A stretch of DNA of 64,000 nt, taken from Phallusia mammillata (taxonomy: Eukaryota; Chordata; Ascidiacea; Phlebobranchia; Ascidiidae). Below the pieces are notes generated by a model. The model did not search any database. It was not told where the DNA came from and saw nothing but the letters and a program-made list of their open reading frames with translations. Numbering within the stretch: the stretch's first letter is position 1; every line of letters begins with the position of its first letter. Position numbers and translations under genes: made by a program. Below, in pieces: positions 1 through 11,946 of this stretch. The stretch spans positions 3,078-67,077 of the forward strand of contig QLIY01000299.1 in the NCBI GenBank assembly GCA_003260075.1, read 5' to 3'.

Positions 1-40
1 GTGAGTCAGTGTGTTGGTGAGAGCCACACTAAATAGCTTG

Positions 41-84
41 GCGGGCCGGATTGTGGCCCTCGGGCCGCCTGTTGCACACCCCTG
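41..84. mobile_element. hAT-like transposon end fragment
   Basis: GC-rich sequence of the type GGCCCTCGGGCCGC followed by CACACCCCTG resembles one terminus of the same broad hAT family that is complete at 18400-18805 and 20318-20637. Only this end is visible because the window starts here, so no target duplication can be tested. Confidence 0.4.
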
Positions 85-683
85 AGCTAAACTATAAAAA
101 AACTACAAAAAGGAAGTTACTTTCAGTGATTGGTCTATTTGAGGCCAGGATGCATGTGTACCTAATACGAATCGAAACTTTGAGTTGTGATCGTTTAAAA
201 ATAGTTCATAACACTTTCATTCATACGTAACAATAAACAGCACAATGAAAATGACGTGGTGGCTATCTAACAATAAAATGGCGCAATCATCAAGAGGGCT
301 TTTGTTTCATCAACCAAAAAAGGAACCACATTTTTTTACCATGCTGTTGGCGACCCTCTATTATTTCAAATAACATCCCCCCCCCCCCTGAGCTAAACTA
401 TAAAAAAACTACAAAAAGGAAGTTACTTTCAGTGATTGGTCTATTTGAGGCCAGGATGCATGTGTACCTAATACGAATCGAAACTTTGAGTTGTGATCGT
501 TTAAAAATAGTTCATAACACTTTCATTCATACGTAACAATAAACAGCACAATGAAAATGACGTGGTGGCTATCTAACAATAAAATGGCGCAATCATCAAG
601 AGGGCTTTTGTTTCATCAACCAAAAAAGGAACTACATTTTTTACCATGCTGTTGGTGACCCTCTATAATTTCAAATAACACTG
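83..683. repeat. Tandem near-identical copies joined by a C run
   Basis: Bases 83-376 recur at 389-683 with only a few substitutions, separated by 12 C at 377-388. The left copy stops at the run while the right copy continues into unique sequence, the pattern expected of two overlapping allelic contig ends. No gene is visible in either copy. Confidence 0.85.
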
Positions 684-1428
684 AAAGTATAAGCACGTTT
701 TGTTGTTGCTGGTATGGGGGTAAAATGGCGATTAGGTAAGTTTCTTGATACTTTTTTTTAGAAAGACCCCAGGTAGAATTATATTGGGATTTCCCCGGTA
801 GGGCAATCGAAATGTTGATTTAATTGTTGACATTGTTGTTCCGCTTTTATATTGATTTTGTGATAGCCACTGTACGTGTCATGGGTCTGTATGGCTGTGG
901 GCAGGTTTCAGTTTCTCATCACACATAATATTATCCACAATTCCAGTTAGGTACAATCTGGAAAATTAAAAGGATTTGTGGACAGAGAAATGAAACACAG
1001 TTTAAAAATAAAGAGACATAGGCTACACAGAAAAGGGCTGTATCGAAAGGATATGTTGCACAATGTTACGAAATCGCATGTCACAATAAGCCACTGACGG
1101 TCGGGCGGGTCTGTTAAAAGCGGGTAGCCTATTCATCATAGAGATATTGTTGCGACAGGCAGAAAGTGAATGTGACATATATAGCCAAAACACAATCATT
1201 AAATGGAAACTTGTCGTTAGAATATCATTTTGATGCCGTGTCTTTGAGTGTGTTGGATTAGATTGAGACAGAGATTTTAAAGTGGGAGTTTAGGCTACAG
1301 TGCTGGATTAAAAAAGGAAGTCTTAGTCCCTATGTCTTTTAAATAATAGCAATAAAGAACAAAATTTCCGAAAAATATGTTCAGAAACGAAAAAGTTGTC
1401 TTGGCCTTGAAAAATGGTTTCACTAAGC

Positions 1429-1728
1429 CAGTGATTCTCAATCTTATACGAACCGTGTACCACCTGACAACTTTTTTTATCACTGCGTACCACCTCCAAA
1501 ACCTGTTTGAATGGATAGACCAAGAAATAGGCCCATTTTCTCGCCCTGACATAGTTTAGCATATTCCGTAATTTTAAAAGACTGTACAAGACACAAGTTT
1601 CGCCCAAACCAGGACTGATCAATTGGGTCAGTTAAGTTGCAATTTTAGTTCAGACTTAAATTAGGTATGATGGAGCTGCTCGCGTACCACCGGAAAAGTC
1701 CTGGCGTACCACAGTTTGAGAACCACTG
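1429..1728. mobile_element. Non-autonomous hAT element (300 bp) with perfect 8-bp target duplication
   Basis: The element begins CAGTGATTCTCAATC and ends GTTTGAGAACCACTG, imperfect terminal inverted repeats of a Charlie-like hAT type. It is flanked on both sides by the identical octamer CACTAAGC (1421-1428 and 1729-1736), which is the hallmark of hAT integration. It contains no transposase. The short ORFs across it on both strands are chance reading frames. Confidence 0.9.
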
Positions 1729-1736
1729 CACTAAGC

Positions 1737-2930
1737 AGTGGCCTCCATTTAATGACAGACTACCTGATTTGTTGACTTCCTATTCAAGAAAAAACGTCAT
1801 TGTTCGTTTTGGTTGGTATTTTGGCGGTAGTTTATCGCAAGACTATTGTGTGTTTTAAAAATATAAAATAGTGTGACAAATAACACAACATACTGTGCTA
1901 TTGAAGTGTACAAAGTCGAGATTTCGTTTATCAAGGCTGACCGCAGTTGCCAATTCAGTACATGGGAAAGTCCCTTTTCAACTCCTTGGTGGTGCAAAAC
2001 GTTTTTCCAGGTTTCAAACAACTTTTGATTTTCAATTAGTCATGATTAAATACAGGACAAATGTTTTAATTAATCATGAGAGAAAGACAAATCTGGAAAA
2101 TAGAATTTGAAATTGAACATACACAACCGCGCGTTTTGCATTGCGTCACTAGCTGTTTCAAACTGCATTACGTAATGTTTTGAATTTGTTAAATGTTGAA
2201 AAGCAAGTATTGTTTTTCACTTTTAGACCAAACATAAGCCATATTTGTATTTAATTAGGTCAAATATTATTAAAAAGTGACACAGTAAGTGCAAAAATCA
2301 GATAAAAAAGCAAATTGCAACCGTTCGGCAAACAATTACGTCATGCGTGATGTTCCTCATCCGGGAGTTTTTGGTTCGCGCATGCGTATTAGGGTCGAGA
2401 AAAATCACTGAAGCATTAATGAAAATGTCGTTGTTTGTGTGCACGAAGTTTATGAACAGGGGAAAAACAAGACTTCGTAACAATGGCCACTTTTCATACA
2501 TTTTTACAAGAAGTGATAGGTTTTGATTGTCATTTTTTGGGAAACACGCCTATTCTTTGCGCCAAAAAGAACCCCTGTTGAATGTGTTTGATTTATTTTG
2601 TATTTAAACTCAAACATTAAAAACTGTTGTTTTGTGCGGGTAAATGCTCTTAACACTAACATAAAGGTCAAAATGTTTGTTATATGTTGAAAGCTATTTG
2701 TATTATGCAAAATCATCACTGTTTTTAATCTTGGTAGCCAAATTTACAAAAACCTGTTTGTGACATGTTACAAACTGCAACTAAAATAGTTCATTTTCAG
2801 TTTCACAATATCATAAGCTAAAAATGCGTTAATACTATGTGCAAAATATTAATTATGGCGCATATGGGTAAATAACATTAGTTCACAGTAAAATTTATAA
2901 ATGCAGTTTTAGAATCATTTTCTACAAAAT
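1737..2930. other. AT-rich intergenic DNA, no gene recognised
   Basis: Reading frames here are under 75 codons, lack splice-site support and show no recognisable motif. The stretch lies upstream of the PP2C gene and may include its distal promoter, but no clear core promoter was identified. Confidence 0.5.
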
Positions 2931-2933
2931 GCC

Positions 2934-3123
2934 AGCTACATTCAGTCAAAACATCTAAATCAATTTTTGTTCATATTTTAACAGTACGTAGTGTAGCCGA
3001 AGTATGGTAGTTCTATAAAAATCACTTTGATGACCCCCCCCCCCCAGCTACATTCAGTCAAAACATCTAAATCAATTTTTGTTCATATTTTAGTATGGTA
3101 GTTCTATAAAAATCACTTTGATG
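2934..3123. repeat. Duplicated 5' flank of the PP2C gene around a 12-C run
   Basis: 2934-3033 recurs at 3046-3123. The second copy lacks about 20 bases present in the first (just before GTATGGTAG), so the copies differ by an indel as well as the C run at 3034-3045. This lies within 270 bp of the start codon, so any 5' UTR or promoter measurement across it will be inflated. Confidence 0.8.
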
Positions 3124-3301
3124 AGATTTTTATGCCCAAAATAGCAGTACTATTACCAAGTGCTTAGGTCCTGGCTGAACTTGAGTTTTAACACTACCAC
3201 TTCAAAATCTCCTTTTTCAGATATTTATATGTGCACATAGATTTTGTATGGATGATATTTTTGTATAGATTGTTTATATTGCTGAAGTGTAAACAAGATT
3301 G

Positions 3302-6300
3302 ATGGGGGCCTTTCTGGACAAACCAAAAGTAGAGAAGCAAAATGAGGGTGGAAAGGGAAACCACCTCGAGTATGCCGTTAGCAGTATGCAGGGATGGCGA
3401 GTTGACATGGAAGACAGCCACACTGCAAAACTACAGTTGCCAAAACTGCCAGGGTGGTCCTTTTTCGCAGTCTTTGATGGACATGCCGGTTCAAAGATTG
3501 CCGAGTACTCCTCACAGCATTTGCTTGATGTTATCATGGAACATGAGGAAATTAAAAAAATAGAGAATGGTGCGGAGGAAAATGAAAAACTTATTGAGGC
3601 AGCTGTCAAACAATCATTTTTGGAGTTGGACAAAAAAATGCGAACCATTTCAGATGCACGAAATGGCTTTGATCGCAGCGGCTCCACGTCTGTTTGTGTA
3701 CTAATTTCCCCTAAACGGTACTACTTCATCAACTGCGGCGACTCGCGTGGACTGCTTTGTCGCAATTCAGCTGTTCAATTTGCCACTGCAGACCACAAGC
3801 CAAGTAATCCACAAGAGAGAGATAGAATTCAAAAAGCAGGTGGCAGTGTCATGATACAGAGAGTCAACGGTTCTCTTGCAGTTTCTCGAGCTTTAGGTGA
3901 TTACGAGTACAAAAATGTAGAGGACAAAGGCCCAACAGAACAGTTAGTGTCACCGGAACCTGACATTACGGCCATTGACCGGAGTACAAAAGAGGATGAG
4001 TTTTTGGTTCTTGCATGTGATGGAATTTTTGATGTTTCCTCGAACGAAGAGCTGGTTCAGTATATCTCATCAAGACTGGCTATCACTGATGACTTGACAT
4101 CAATATGTAATGATGTTGTGGATATGAGTTTAAACAAGGTAAAATTAATTGTAGTTTTTACTAGGATAAAAGCTTGGACTAGTCACTAATCTACATAAGT
4201 TTTGATTTATAGGGAAGCAGAGACAATATGACTCTAGTTCTTCTTGGACTTCCTGCCATTCCCAAACCCAATGAGCAAGCTCAGGAACAAGAAATGAAAC
4301 TAGAAGAACAATTAAGAGGAATGATGAAAGGTACAGTATGTGATGGATTCAATAGTGGCTGTATGATTATGCTGACAGAGTCATGGTATTAGTGCAACTG
4401 GTTTGTTGGATATTAACTGTAATTGGTGATAATTATTATTTTTATTGTTTAAACTATGTTCAGTAAAGTGACATTTTATCTGTACTGAAAACTAACTATT
4501 AAGTATATATATATCTAAAATACATGTGTTGATGTCAAGTAGCCATTTTTTATGTTTGTTTATTTATGCTTCACATTTAAAGTGTATATATATGTCAAAG
4601 CATTTTGATGAGGTATTGTTTTTAATTTCTGGTCAGCGTTTAGTTAACTTTTTTATTTTTTCCATAATTTTCAAGTTGCTTATAAGTTATTTCATTGACA
4701 CAATATAAATTTGAGTTAGAACATTAGCATTTGGAAAAATTGGGCTTTGGCAATGCAAGGAACAAATACAATGCAAAAATTGGTGTTGATTGTTTCATTT
4801 CATATCAAACCAAGGCTGTAAAATTGTCAAAACAAAAGATATGTTTGGCTTTTCAGGTAACAAACTGGTATTGAATGCTAAATAGCCAAAGTTACTTGGT
4901 AAATTGTCTGTCCAAGGACTGTCAAAAGCTTTTTTATATTTATCTCCCAAGTATGCCAGACTTCGAAGCAATTTTACCCCTGGTTTAAGAACCCATATCC
5001 CAAGCACTGATTACAAATAATTTTGTTGATGGGCAATCACATTAAGGTTTAAGCACAAGATAAATCCTTGTTGTATTGATTTTCTGTATCTGTGATTTTC
5101 CATTTGTACAGAGGCTTGCGAAGACCCTAAGACCTCCAGAGGCGAACCGTTGGATTTCTCCTATGCCCTACAAGCTATAATGAGTCAAGAGGAAAAGATT
5201 GTTGGCCTGCCCCCTGGTGGTGGAATATACGCTAAGTATGTTTTAAACCTCTTTCACATTTATATGAATTATTCTAGTTCGCCTTCCCTAAAGGCGAAGC
5301 ATCTTGATTTCACTTTTTTGGCAATGAAATTTGTCCATGCATTTTTGGTATGAAATTTTTGATGGATTTGGATAAAACTTTCACAGATGGTAGACATCGC
5401 TATGTAGATGTGCTACTCAAGAGCCCCACTATTTACCTCACTAGCCCTCCAAAATGGGTGAATTTTTTTAACGAAGTCTGAATTGGAAAATTTGGACAGT
5501 TTTTATATTTGAGTACATAAAGCAATTTATCACTGTAAAATTTAGAAAGTTCATTATGTCACAAAGTATGTGTAATATCGTGGCATATCAGTTACACAAT
5601 GAACAATGGTAATATTTTGTAACCTTTGGGGTATAGAATAACACCACCTAGACTTGCATTTCATGACCATGCGAGGATATCCCATCATTGTGCAAATGGC
5701 AAACACCATGTTGTAAATTTGTCTCGTGGCATTCAATTCAAAGTTCAAAACCTCCACTTTGTAAACATCGTCTGTTGTGTTGTTCAATAAGCACAACAGT
5801 AGTTTCCAGAAGTTGTAAAGAAACACATTCAGATTTTCACCACAGCTTGCGGTATAAAAAGTTGACCAATTTTAGTGAATGAAAATTTGGTATGAAAAGA
5901 AAGCACAAATTTGCACTGTGTGTATAAAGGTACTGTTTGTTGGATTAATCATTTACCCGTTTCATTCGCAAATAAAACTGTGGCTAGATTATGAACCATC
6001 AAAACGTTTATTTTAAGCACAATAAATTAATGTGTTGAGGTTATTACCATGTAATGACATGTTTGAGTAGATTTTTTACCTTTTTTTTACCCTAGAGCAT
6101 GTTAAGTTTTAGGGCTCATTCTGACTGTAAATCGTAAGTGCTAAGGAGAAAAAACACAATAAAAAGGTTTTTGAATGACACAGTTGGTGTATATTAGCAA
6201 CAGCGTGTAAGATTTGTTTTCATACTAATGTTGAATTATTATCAGATAAAAATAGACCAATTAATTGTGTTTCATAGCCTTTCAAGCTTTCAGGCAAATT

Positions 6301-7695
6301 TCCATTTTAGCCTGGTTTAGCAAAAAATTAATTGTGTTTTGTGGCATTGAACATGGTTTAGCATAAAATTTTGGGATGATGGTTTTTGCTAAAATAAGTA
6401 ATGTGATAATTTTGTAGACGGACATTCCTCGAGAAAGTCTACAAAGAATTTTGTCCTGAAGATGAATCGATGTCAGGTAACGACGAATCCGAAATCAGCA
6501 ACAAAATTGACCAGAACAGCTCTGTCCCTATGGAGGTAGGTGAAAAGGTTTTGCCATGCCAAACTTTCCAGTATCTTATATATGCTTTCAGTCAACTAAT
6601 CTCTCTATTATTCACACACATAAGTGGTTGGTTTATTTTAGTGATGGGACAATACCAAGTTTTGAAGCGAGTACTGATACCGAGTACGAGTACCACATGT
6701 ATATACCTTCGATACTGAGTACGATTACCGAGTACTTAAGTATAGTGTTGTACTTAGTCCCCCCCCCCACACATGCAGAAAAATGTAATCTCCATACGAT
6801 AGTGAAAAAAATATACCTAACCTGGCAGGACTTTTTTCCAATTTTGTGCTGTCCGAAGCAAATATTGGCATAAAGTTGCTTATATATTCTTTTGGTGTAA
6901 ATCGACCTTCGGTACTCGCACGTTGGTATCGAAAACTGAGACAAAAAATTTTGATACCGAGTATGAGTATCAATACCACTGAAATCATTCGATACCATCA
7001 ATACTGAGTACCGGGTACCCGTCCCATCACTAGTTTATTTTCTATTGTCCAGTTTGCCTGGTGGAGAAGAGACTCTTTTCTGTACAAAGAGACTCTTTTC
7101 TGTACAATCCCCTTAAAGCAGCGTTGTTTTGCCAAATCCCCCCCCCCGAGACTCTTTTCTGTACAATCCCCTTAAAGCAGCGTTAATTTTAAAATCCCTT
7201 CCTAATAGAAAAACTTCATAATGCATTAGGTGCAAACACTGATACCAGTTTATCAAGTTTGGATTTGATGTTAGTGGCCATTTTTATAAAAATGTTTTGC
7301 CAAATTGCCTTATGTTAGGCAGATAAACAGATATACATAAAGTAAACCTTGGTTAATAAGCCGTACCAGATCTTCGCCTAATTTGGACAAGTACAAATGA
7401 TTTGTGATCTGGTACGGCTTTAACTAGTTGACATCAGTTATCCAGACTTAGCTTGATCCGGACAAATTTTTTGGTCTAAATGGGCCTGGTATAACGGAGG
7501 TTTACTGTATGACTAAATTTTGTGTGTTGCGCCATTTTGTTCTAAGTGCCAAAATCTCATCTACCTATGCACTTGCCTATGTATTGTCTAGCACCCCCTT
7601 CTATTTGCAAGCACCACTTGGAAAAACATAGGCTCGCTTTGAAGAATTGGCGTCCTAAATAATTTTTTTCTTTTCAGTCTGAGTCTGGAGTGTAA
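3302..7695 (+). CDS. PP2C-family Ser/Thr protein phosphatase, PPM1A/PPM1B type (5 exons, 404 aa)
   Basis: Exons 3302-4138, 4213-4330, 5112-5235, 6418-6535 and 7678-7695 have GT-AG borders and consistent phases. The protein opens MGAFLDKP as in vertebrate PPM1A/B, so Gly2 is a likely N-myristoylation site, and this decides the start. The 279-codon first exon carries nearly the whole catalytic fold: GWR with the phosphate-binding Arg33, Glu37-Asp38, DGHAG (Asp59), SGST, NCGDSRG, DHKPSNP, a [20 protein letters not shown] block, and CDGI (Asp240). Exon 2 supplies GSRDN (Asp283), completing the metal-binding acidic set. A C-terminal segment with LPPGGG resembles the alpha-helical tail of PPM1A/B. 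This family is a Mg/Mn-dependent cytosolic and nuclear phosphatase acting on stress-kinase, SMAD and IKK pathways; the substrate here is inferred only. A or B orthology cannot be decided by eye. No catalytic residue is missing. Confidence 0.94.
6639..7032. mobile_element. hAT MITE (394 bp) in the last intron of the PP2C gene
   Basis: Terminal inverted repeats TAGTGATGGGAC and GTCCCATCACTA are flanked by a perfect 8-bp duplication GTTTATTT (6631-6638 and 7033-7040). The interior is rich in GAGTACC/GGTACTC motifs. A second copy lies in opposite orientation at 34270-35478. A C run at 6759-6768 interrupts the interior. Confidence 0.93.
7089..7190. repeat. Intronic duplication around a C run, with a short direct repeat
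   Basis: GAGACTCTTTTCTGTACAA occurs at about 7070 and 7089 and again after the C run 7138-7147. The segment 7089-7137 is repeated immediately after the run, then the sequence continues uniquely. Confidence 0.75.
7340..7507. mobile_element. pogo/Tigger-like MITE flanked by TA
   Basis: Inverted termini AGTAAACCTTGG and CCGTTATACC-type sequence ending GGTTTACTG, about 168 bp, flanked by TA on both sides (7338-7339 and 7508-7509). Its interior shares the GATCTTCGCCTAATT and CCGGAC motifs with copies at 17211-17477 and 50695-50878. It sits inside the last PP2C intron. Confidence 0.75.
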
Positions 7696-8123
7696 AACGG
7701 AAACTCTGCGGCAGTTTTCTTTCAAGATAAACTCGGACATCGAAGAAACACTTCGTCTCCTGTCTCATAAAAAATCTTCAGCTATGTTGCTTTCTTGCGC
7801 CCTCTAGTGTGTCACGTCATGCGTTCCATGTTTCTTAGTAACCACCATAAAGGACGATGAAGTTCAATGGGTCGGGGAATTAGCAACCAAATGCACCTGG
7901 GCCATTGCTGTTGTTTCTATCCTTTCCAATGTGCATTTTGATTCAGTGTTGCCCACCAGATGTGATTCTGTTCAGCGCAAAACCTTGTTAAGCACTGGAA
8001 AACACTGTTTTGTTTGTTCCACAATGATGCCACCCTCTCTAATAGATTTTCTGCTTGATAAGTCCGCATGTCAATATGCCAACTCAGCATGTAATAGTAT
8101 TACAATGATTTCTGGTCAACAGC

Positions 8124-8129
8124 AATAAA
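8124..8129 (+). terminator. AATAAA polyadenylation signal of the PP2C gene
   Basis: First canonical AATAAA downstream of the stop codon at 7693-7695, giving a 3' UTR of about 450 nt. Assignment rests on position and orientation only. Confidence 0.6.
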
Positions 8130-8705
8130 AATGTGTACTTGTGAAAAAACTGATGTATTACATTTACAATTCCAAGCATCTCTTAATGCAAAATGCTTGG
8201 TGATTAATTTGTTCGCTTTGGTGCAGCTCAACAACCAATGAAAATATTTCACAGTAAATTCACATCTTTAACCATCCGTAGTAGCCCCCCCTCGCTAGTG
8301 CTTCACCCTAATTTTCGCGCCCCTTTTTTATTGGGAAACACTGCTTTTATTCCTCAATCAAATGTAGTAGAATATATAGAGCTCTATTATCTGCGAATTT
8401 CAACATATGAATGATGAAGTGGCTGAAGTTTTTTGACGTTTTCTTGTGAAATTTGTTAACTGTGATACCAGGTTTGGCTTTGTTCATATTTTCTTTGCAG
8501 CGATATTTCATTGTAAACATGAATTTTGCGAAAAGCAAGCAACGATGTGCTCTGTTTTCAACCACAAAGCCATTTCCTTGGTCTCTAGTCGTGCATATAT
8601 AATCCACTTTAGCAGTCAGTTGCACAAAATGAACTCGCTTAATGCTTTGTTATATCACGCGACCAACGTGAACTTTTGTTCAGTTCAAACTCGGATTGCC
8701 CCAAC

Positions 8706-8935
8706 CACGTGACACGCCTGGTTGACTCAGCGTTTTTGTCGATAAAAGCATGACTCAGTTGTTTTCATGTTTTCCACATGACCTGCTTGTTGTTTCTCAC
8801 GCACTTTTGGGCGATTTATATGACGTCATACGCACTTGGCAGGCCAATTTCTTTATTTTCCCGTTCCACGACGTCATCATAATTTGTCGCCTGTGACGTC
8901 ATATCGAGCAGCTGGAGACACGATGACGTCAGCTC
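8706..8935. promoter_or_regulatory. Cluster of E-box, AP-1 and CRE/ATF motifs
   Basis: Within 230 bp there is one CACGTG (8706), two TGACTCA AP-1 sites (8723, 8751) and four CRE-type sites: full TGACGTCA at 8821, 8894 and 8924, and CGACGTCA at 8869. The palindromic octamers are far denser than chance in this AT-rich DNA. It could be an enhancer of the PP2C gene or of GON4L, whose 3' end lies 2.3 kb away, or an unannotated promoter. Function is inference. Confidence 0.55.
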
Positions 8936-8939
8936 GTCT

Positions 8940-9658
8940 TTTTGTCGTGTAGTCTTGTTTTTTTGGTTAAATGCGATTGTCTTTCTTTGCGCTGGGCAAA
9001 AACGTAATTCTTTTTAGTGTGCGTGTGTGTTTTGTGTGTGACGCGTGATTTGAAAAATGCTTTTTTTTTCGTTTTTTTAAACGTTTAAAATCGCCAACAA
9101 TAGAAAAACACGATGTTGCCCGCTTGTTCTACTAGAGTTTTGTCAAAAAACGCAAAAAATGTGCAACAAACACACGATAGCAGAGCGTAGAGATGAAAGC
9201 AAAATCTCTTTATGAATGGAAACTAAGCCAGGCGAAGGCCTGTGTGCACCTGTTTTGGCAAGCATAAAAAATCATGTTATTCAAGCAGCAATTGCGGCAA
9301 ACATTTTGCCTTGTTCATTTGCGAGGAGCTGTAACATTTCTTGTATTGGAAAAATGTACGATTTACGAAATGTTTCGTAAAAGGTAAAAAATCAAAGACA
9401 AAACACAGTGAAAACGAAATAAAATCTGGCAGTATTTCAATATTTCGTGAAAATATGTGAAGAGGCTCGTAGTACGAAAGACCCATTAAACACAAGTCTC
9501 TGATTCAATAGCTCAATGCAGTCGCCAATTGAGTGACTAAGTGGTCATTTTTACCTGAAAAAAAAAATCAATTTAACGATTCAAAATATTAGGATATTAT
9601 ATTGCAGATGTTTCAACAAATTTAGTTCATTGCAGAAATTTGTTTTCTGATAAAGTCC
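8940..9658. other. Gene-free stretch with no recognised feature
   Basis: AT-rich DNA with short random reading frames only. No splice-supported exon and no repeat with clear ends was found. Confidence 0.45.
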
Positions 9659-9806
9659 ATTGCTCAGAGTTGAAAACGGGCCTGAAATTGGAGCCCGAAC
9701 CCGAAAGTACAAGCCCGAAACCTGACCCAAATCTGGTTCGTTTTTGAGAAGCCCGAAAGTTTGTTTGACAAGCCCACGAAAGACCAAGACAACAAATACA
9801 ATAGAC

Positions 9807-10624
9807 CAGTGGTTTTTAACCAGGGGGGCGCCAGACATTTCCAAAGGGGACGTGAGCCAAAAGTTAAATAAACAAATTTATTTAATTTCGGACTCACTTA
9901 CACCCCCCCCCCTAGTGTATTGTTTGCGAGCACAAACGTTTTTAAAAAGAAACGAATATTTTGATGCAATACCTTATGGCGTAACACAAATTTTGAATAG
10001 TGACTTACGTGCCAAAGTTTTTAGTTTGTCAGTTAGAACACGGGTCACGAAATTTTTTAACTGCGGGTCAGATAATTTTCATAATCACGCTGAGCCACAT
10101 CGGTTACAAGCCCTGACGCAGCCTCTCCCAAACTGGCACTCGCTAGGCGATTTTGACGAGACTGCAAAGGGTCCATGTCTTACTACGATCTTATTTGTAT
10201 TCAGATTGTGCCGCTGTTTAATTGTAAAATTATTATGCATTATGCAAAATATCGAAGTGCCACATACCAACTTATTCATAGCCACAAAGAACTAAAAAGG
10301 CAATTGTTCGCACACAATTACTGTTCTTTGCTTTTGTATGTGACATAACAAACTGCTTTTGGGTGATACTTATGCCTTGTTATCCTGTTAGACCAGGTAA
10401 AATTATTACTGAAATGTATTATATGAATGTTTGCACAATCATTAACGCCCCCGGGCCGTAATTAGGTGATCCCTGGTTTACAAAATAGGCAACGAAAACT
10501 TCTGGTAGTTCCATTGCTGCATGTGTTCGAAAAAAAGTGTCGATTTTTGCCTGTTTCAGGGGGGCGTGAAGTGCCCGACAAACACCTTAGGGGGGCGTGG
10601 ACAAAAAACGGTTAAGAACCGCTG
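9807..10624. mobile_element. hAT element (818 bp) with perfect 8-bp target duplication
   Basis: Begins CAGTGGTTTTTAACC and ends GGTTAAGAACCGCTG, flanked by CAATAGAC on both sides (9799-9806 and 10625-10632). No intact transposase was seen; the 183-codon frame across it has no recognisable domain. A C run at 9903-9912 lies near the left end without an obvious flanking duplication. Confidence 0.92.
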
Positions 10625-10698
10625 CAATAGACAATCGGACTTGAACAAGGCGTTTTAGGGCTGTTTGACATTAGGTCAGGTCCAGCAACTAGCTAAGC

Positions 10699-10971
10699 CA
10701 GTGGTGGGATTCAGCCGGTTCGCACAGGTTCTATAGAACCGTCTCACGAACTTTTACGAGATCAGCGAACCGGTTAGCATTGCTGGTTACTGTCATGGAC
10801 TTTTTGTTCCCCCCCCCCACAGGTTCTATAGAACCGTCTCACGAACTTTTACGAGATCAGCGAACCAGTTAGCATTACTGGCTACTGTCATGGACTTTTT
10901 GTAACAGAAACGGCTGAAAAGTATGACTTTTGTGATAGAACCGGCTGATAAAAAATTGAATCTCACCACTG
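10699..10971. mobile_element. hAT MITE, CAGTGGTGGGATT family, with internal assembly duplication
   Basis: Termini CAGTGGTGGGATTCAGC and TCTCACCACTG match the clean copy at 25103-25280. Flanking octamers AGCTAAGC and TACTAAGC agree at 6 of 8. The interior is duplicated around the C run 10809-10818 (10724-10808 versus 10819-10905), so the true element is about 180 bp, like its relatives. Confidence 0.85.
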
Positions 10972-10987
10972 TACTAAGCTAGTTAAA

Positions 10988-10993
10988 TTTATT
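10988..10993 (-). terminator. Candidate polyadenylation signal of GON4L
   Basis: TTTATT on the plus strand reads AATAAA on the minus strand, about 230 nt beyond the GON4L stop codon and just outside the hAT MITE. No closer canonical signal was noticed. Confidence 0.45.
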
Positions 10994-11219
10994 CAAGAAA
11001 AATACTGACACAGAGTGTGAAGTCAGGCCCGTTTGTTTGTAGAAACCTAAGCCCGAACCCGGCCCGACTTATAACTCTGTTATTGCTTCTCAGCGATAGA
11101 AAAGTGGGGTGGTACGCGATCCGTATAAGGTTGAGAACTACTGACTTAAAAGAATAAATAATATAAAAACTTTTTGACTGTGAAACTGACTTTGACGGGG
11201 AAAACCTGTGTTGGGCTAA

Positions 11220-11946
11220 TCAACTATCGGCAGAATCGCTTTCGTCGCTCTCGTCCTGGCTAGCAGTGTCGGTGTCATCGGTCAGATCGTCGCCGGCCAA
11301 CAGCGACATTAAGTGTCCGAAACGAGACTCGGTGTCATCACGCTTCAGTAGTTCTGACGCCTATACATAACGAAACAAAAAAACAGATTTTCATTAAATT
11401 GAAGATCTTTTTAAATGTACTTTATACCCAAATATATTTTCATTTATGCCGTCGATAGGTGGATGAAGCATAATGAATTCAAATCTATTTGGACGTCACC
11501 CTTGAAAGAAGTCCCTAGAACAGTGGTTCTCAACCTTTTTTACTATGCGATCCCCTTTAGAGATTTTACCCCCCCCCCAATATATTTTCATTTATGCCGT
11601 CGATAGGTGGATGAAGCATAATGAATCCAAATCTATTTGGACGTCACCCTTGAAAGAAGTCCCTAGATGTTGCTACAATAACATTTATCGTACAAAAATT
11701 ATTCCAAGCATTTCAAAAAGTACTCTAAACGCTTAAATACATTTTCGGCATGACAGTCTTCATGGCAACCGTACAATTCCTATTGCAATGGAATATAAAG
11801 CAACAGCTCTGAAAAGCGTTAAAGGCGACTTACCTTTTTAAAGGCTTCTTTACAAGGTCCAAGCTCTTTACAGACACTCAGCAATATAGCATCGTCCTCT
11901 CTCGCCCAAGGTTGCTCTTCATTGCTTTTTTCTTTCGTTTGACGTA
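11220..11946 (-). CDS. GON4L: GON4L C-terminal SANT/Myb-like domain (last two exons)
   Basis: Exons 11834-11946 and 11220-11360. The predicted end reads WAREDDAILLSVCKELG, continues EAFKK and SELLKRDDTESRFGHLMSLL, and finishes with an acidic Asp/Ser tail before TGA at 11220-11222. Spacing of W, the acidic ED pair and the helical segments fits the degenerate Myb/SANT domain at the C-terminus of GON4L. The splice joins codon-in-phase. Confidence 0.85.

Larger units (their letters stand above)
9659..11085. mobile_element. GCCCGAA-rich dispersed repeat split by two hAT insertions
   Basis: The left part (9659-9790) carries repeated GCCCGAA and AGCCCGAAA words. The right part (about 11010-11085) carries AAGTCAGGCCCG, AGCCCGAACCCGGCCCGAC and TATAACTCT. 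Other copies show these two halves adjacent (for example 13190-13350, 15060-15200, 16510-16680, 59556-60007). Here the halves are separated by the hAT elements at 9807-10624 and 10699-10971, so the host repeat is older than both insertions. Confidence 0.65.

Noticed and set aside
9744-10295. 183-codon plus-strand frame
   Set aside because: Lies almost wholly inside the hAT element 9807-10624 and crosses its C run; no transposase signature.
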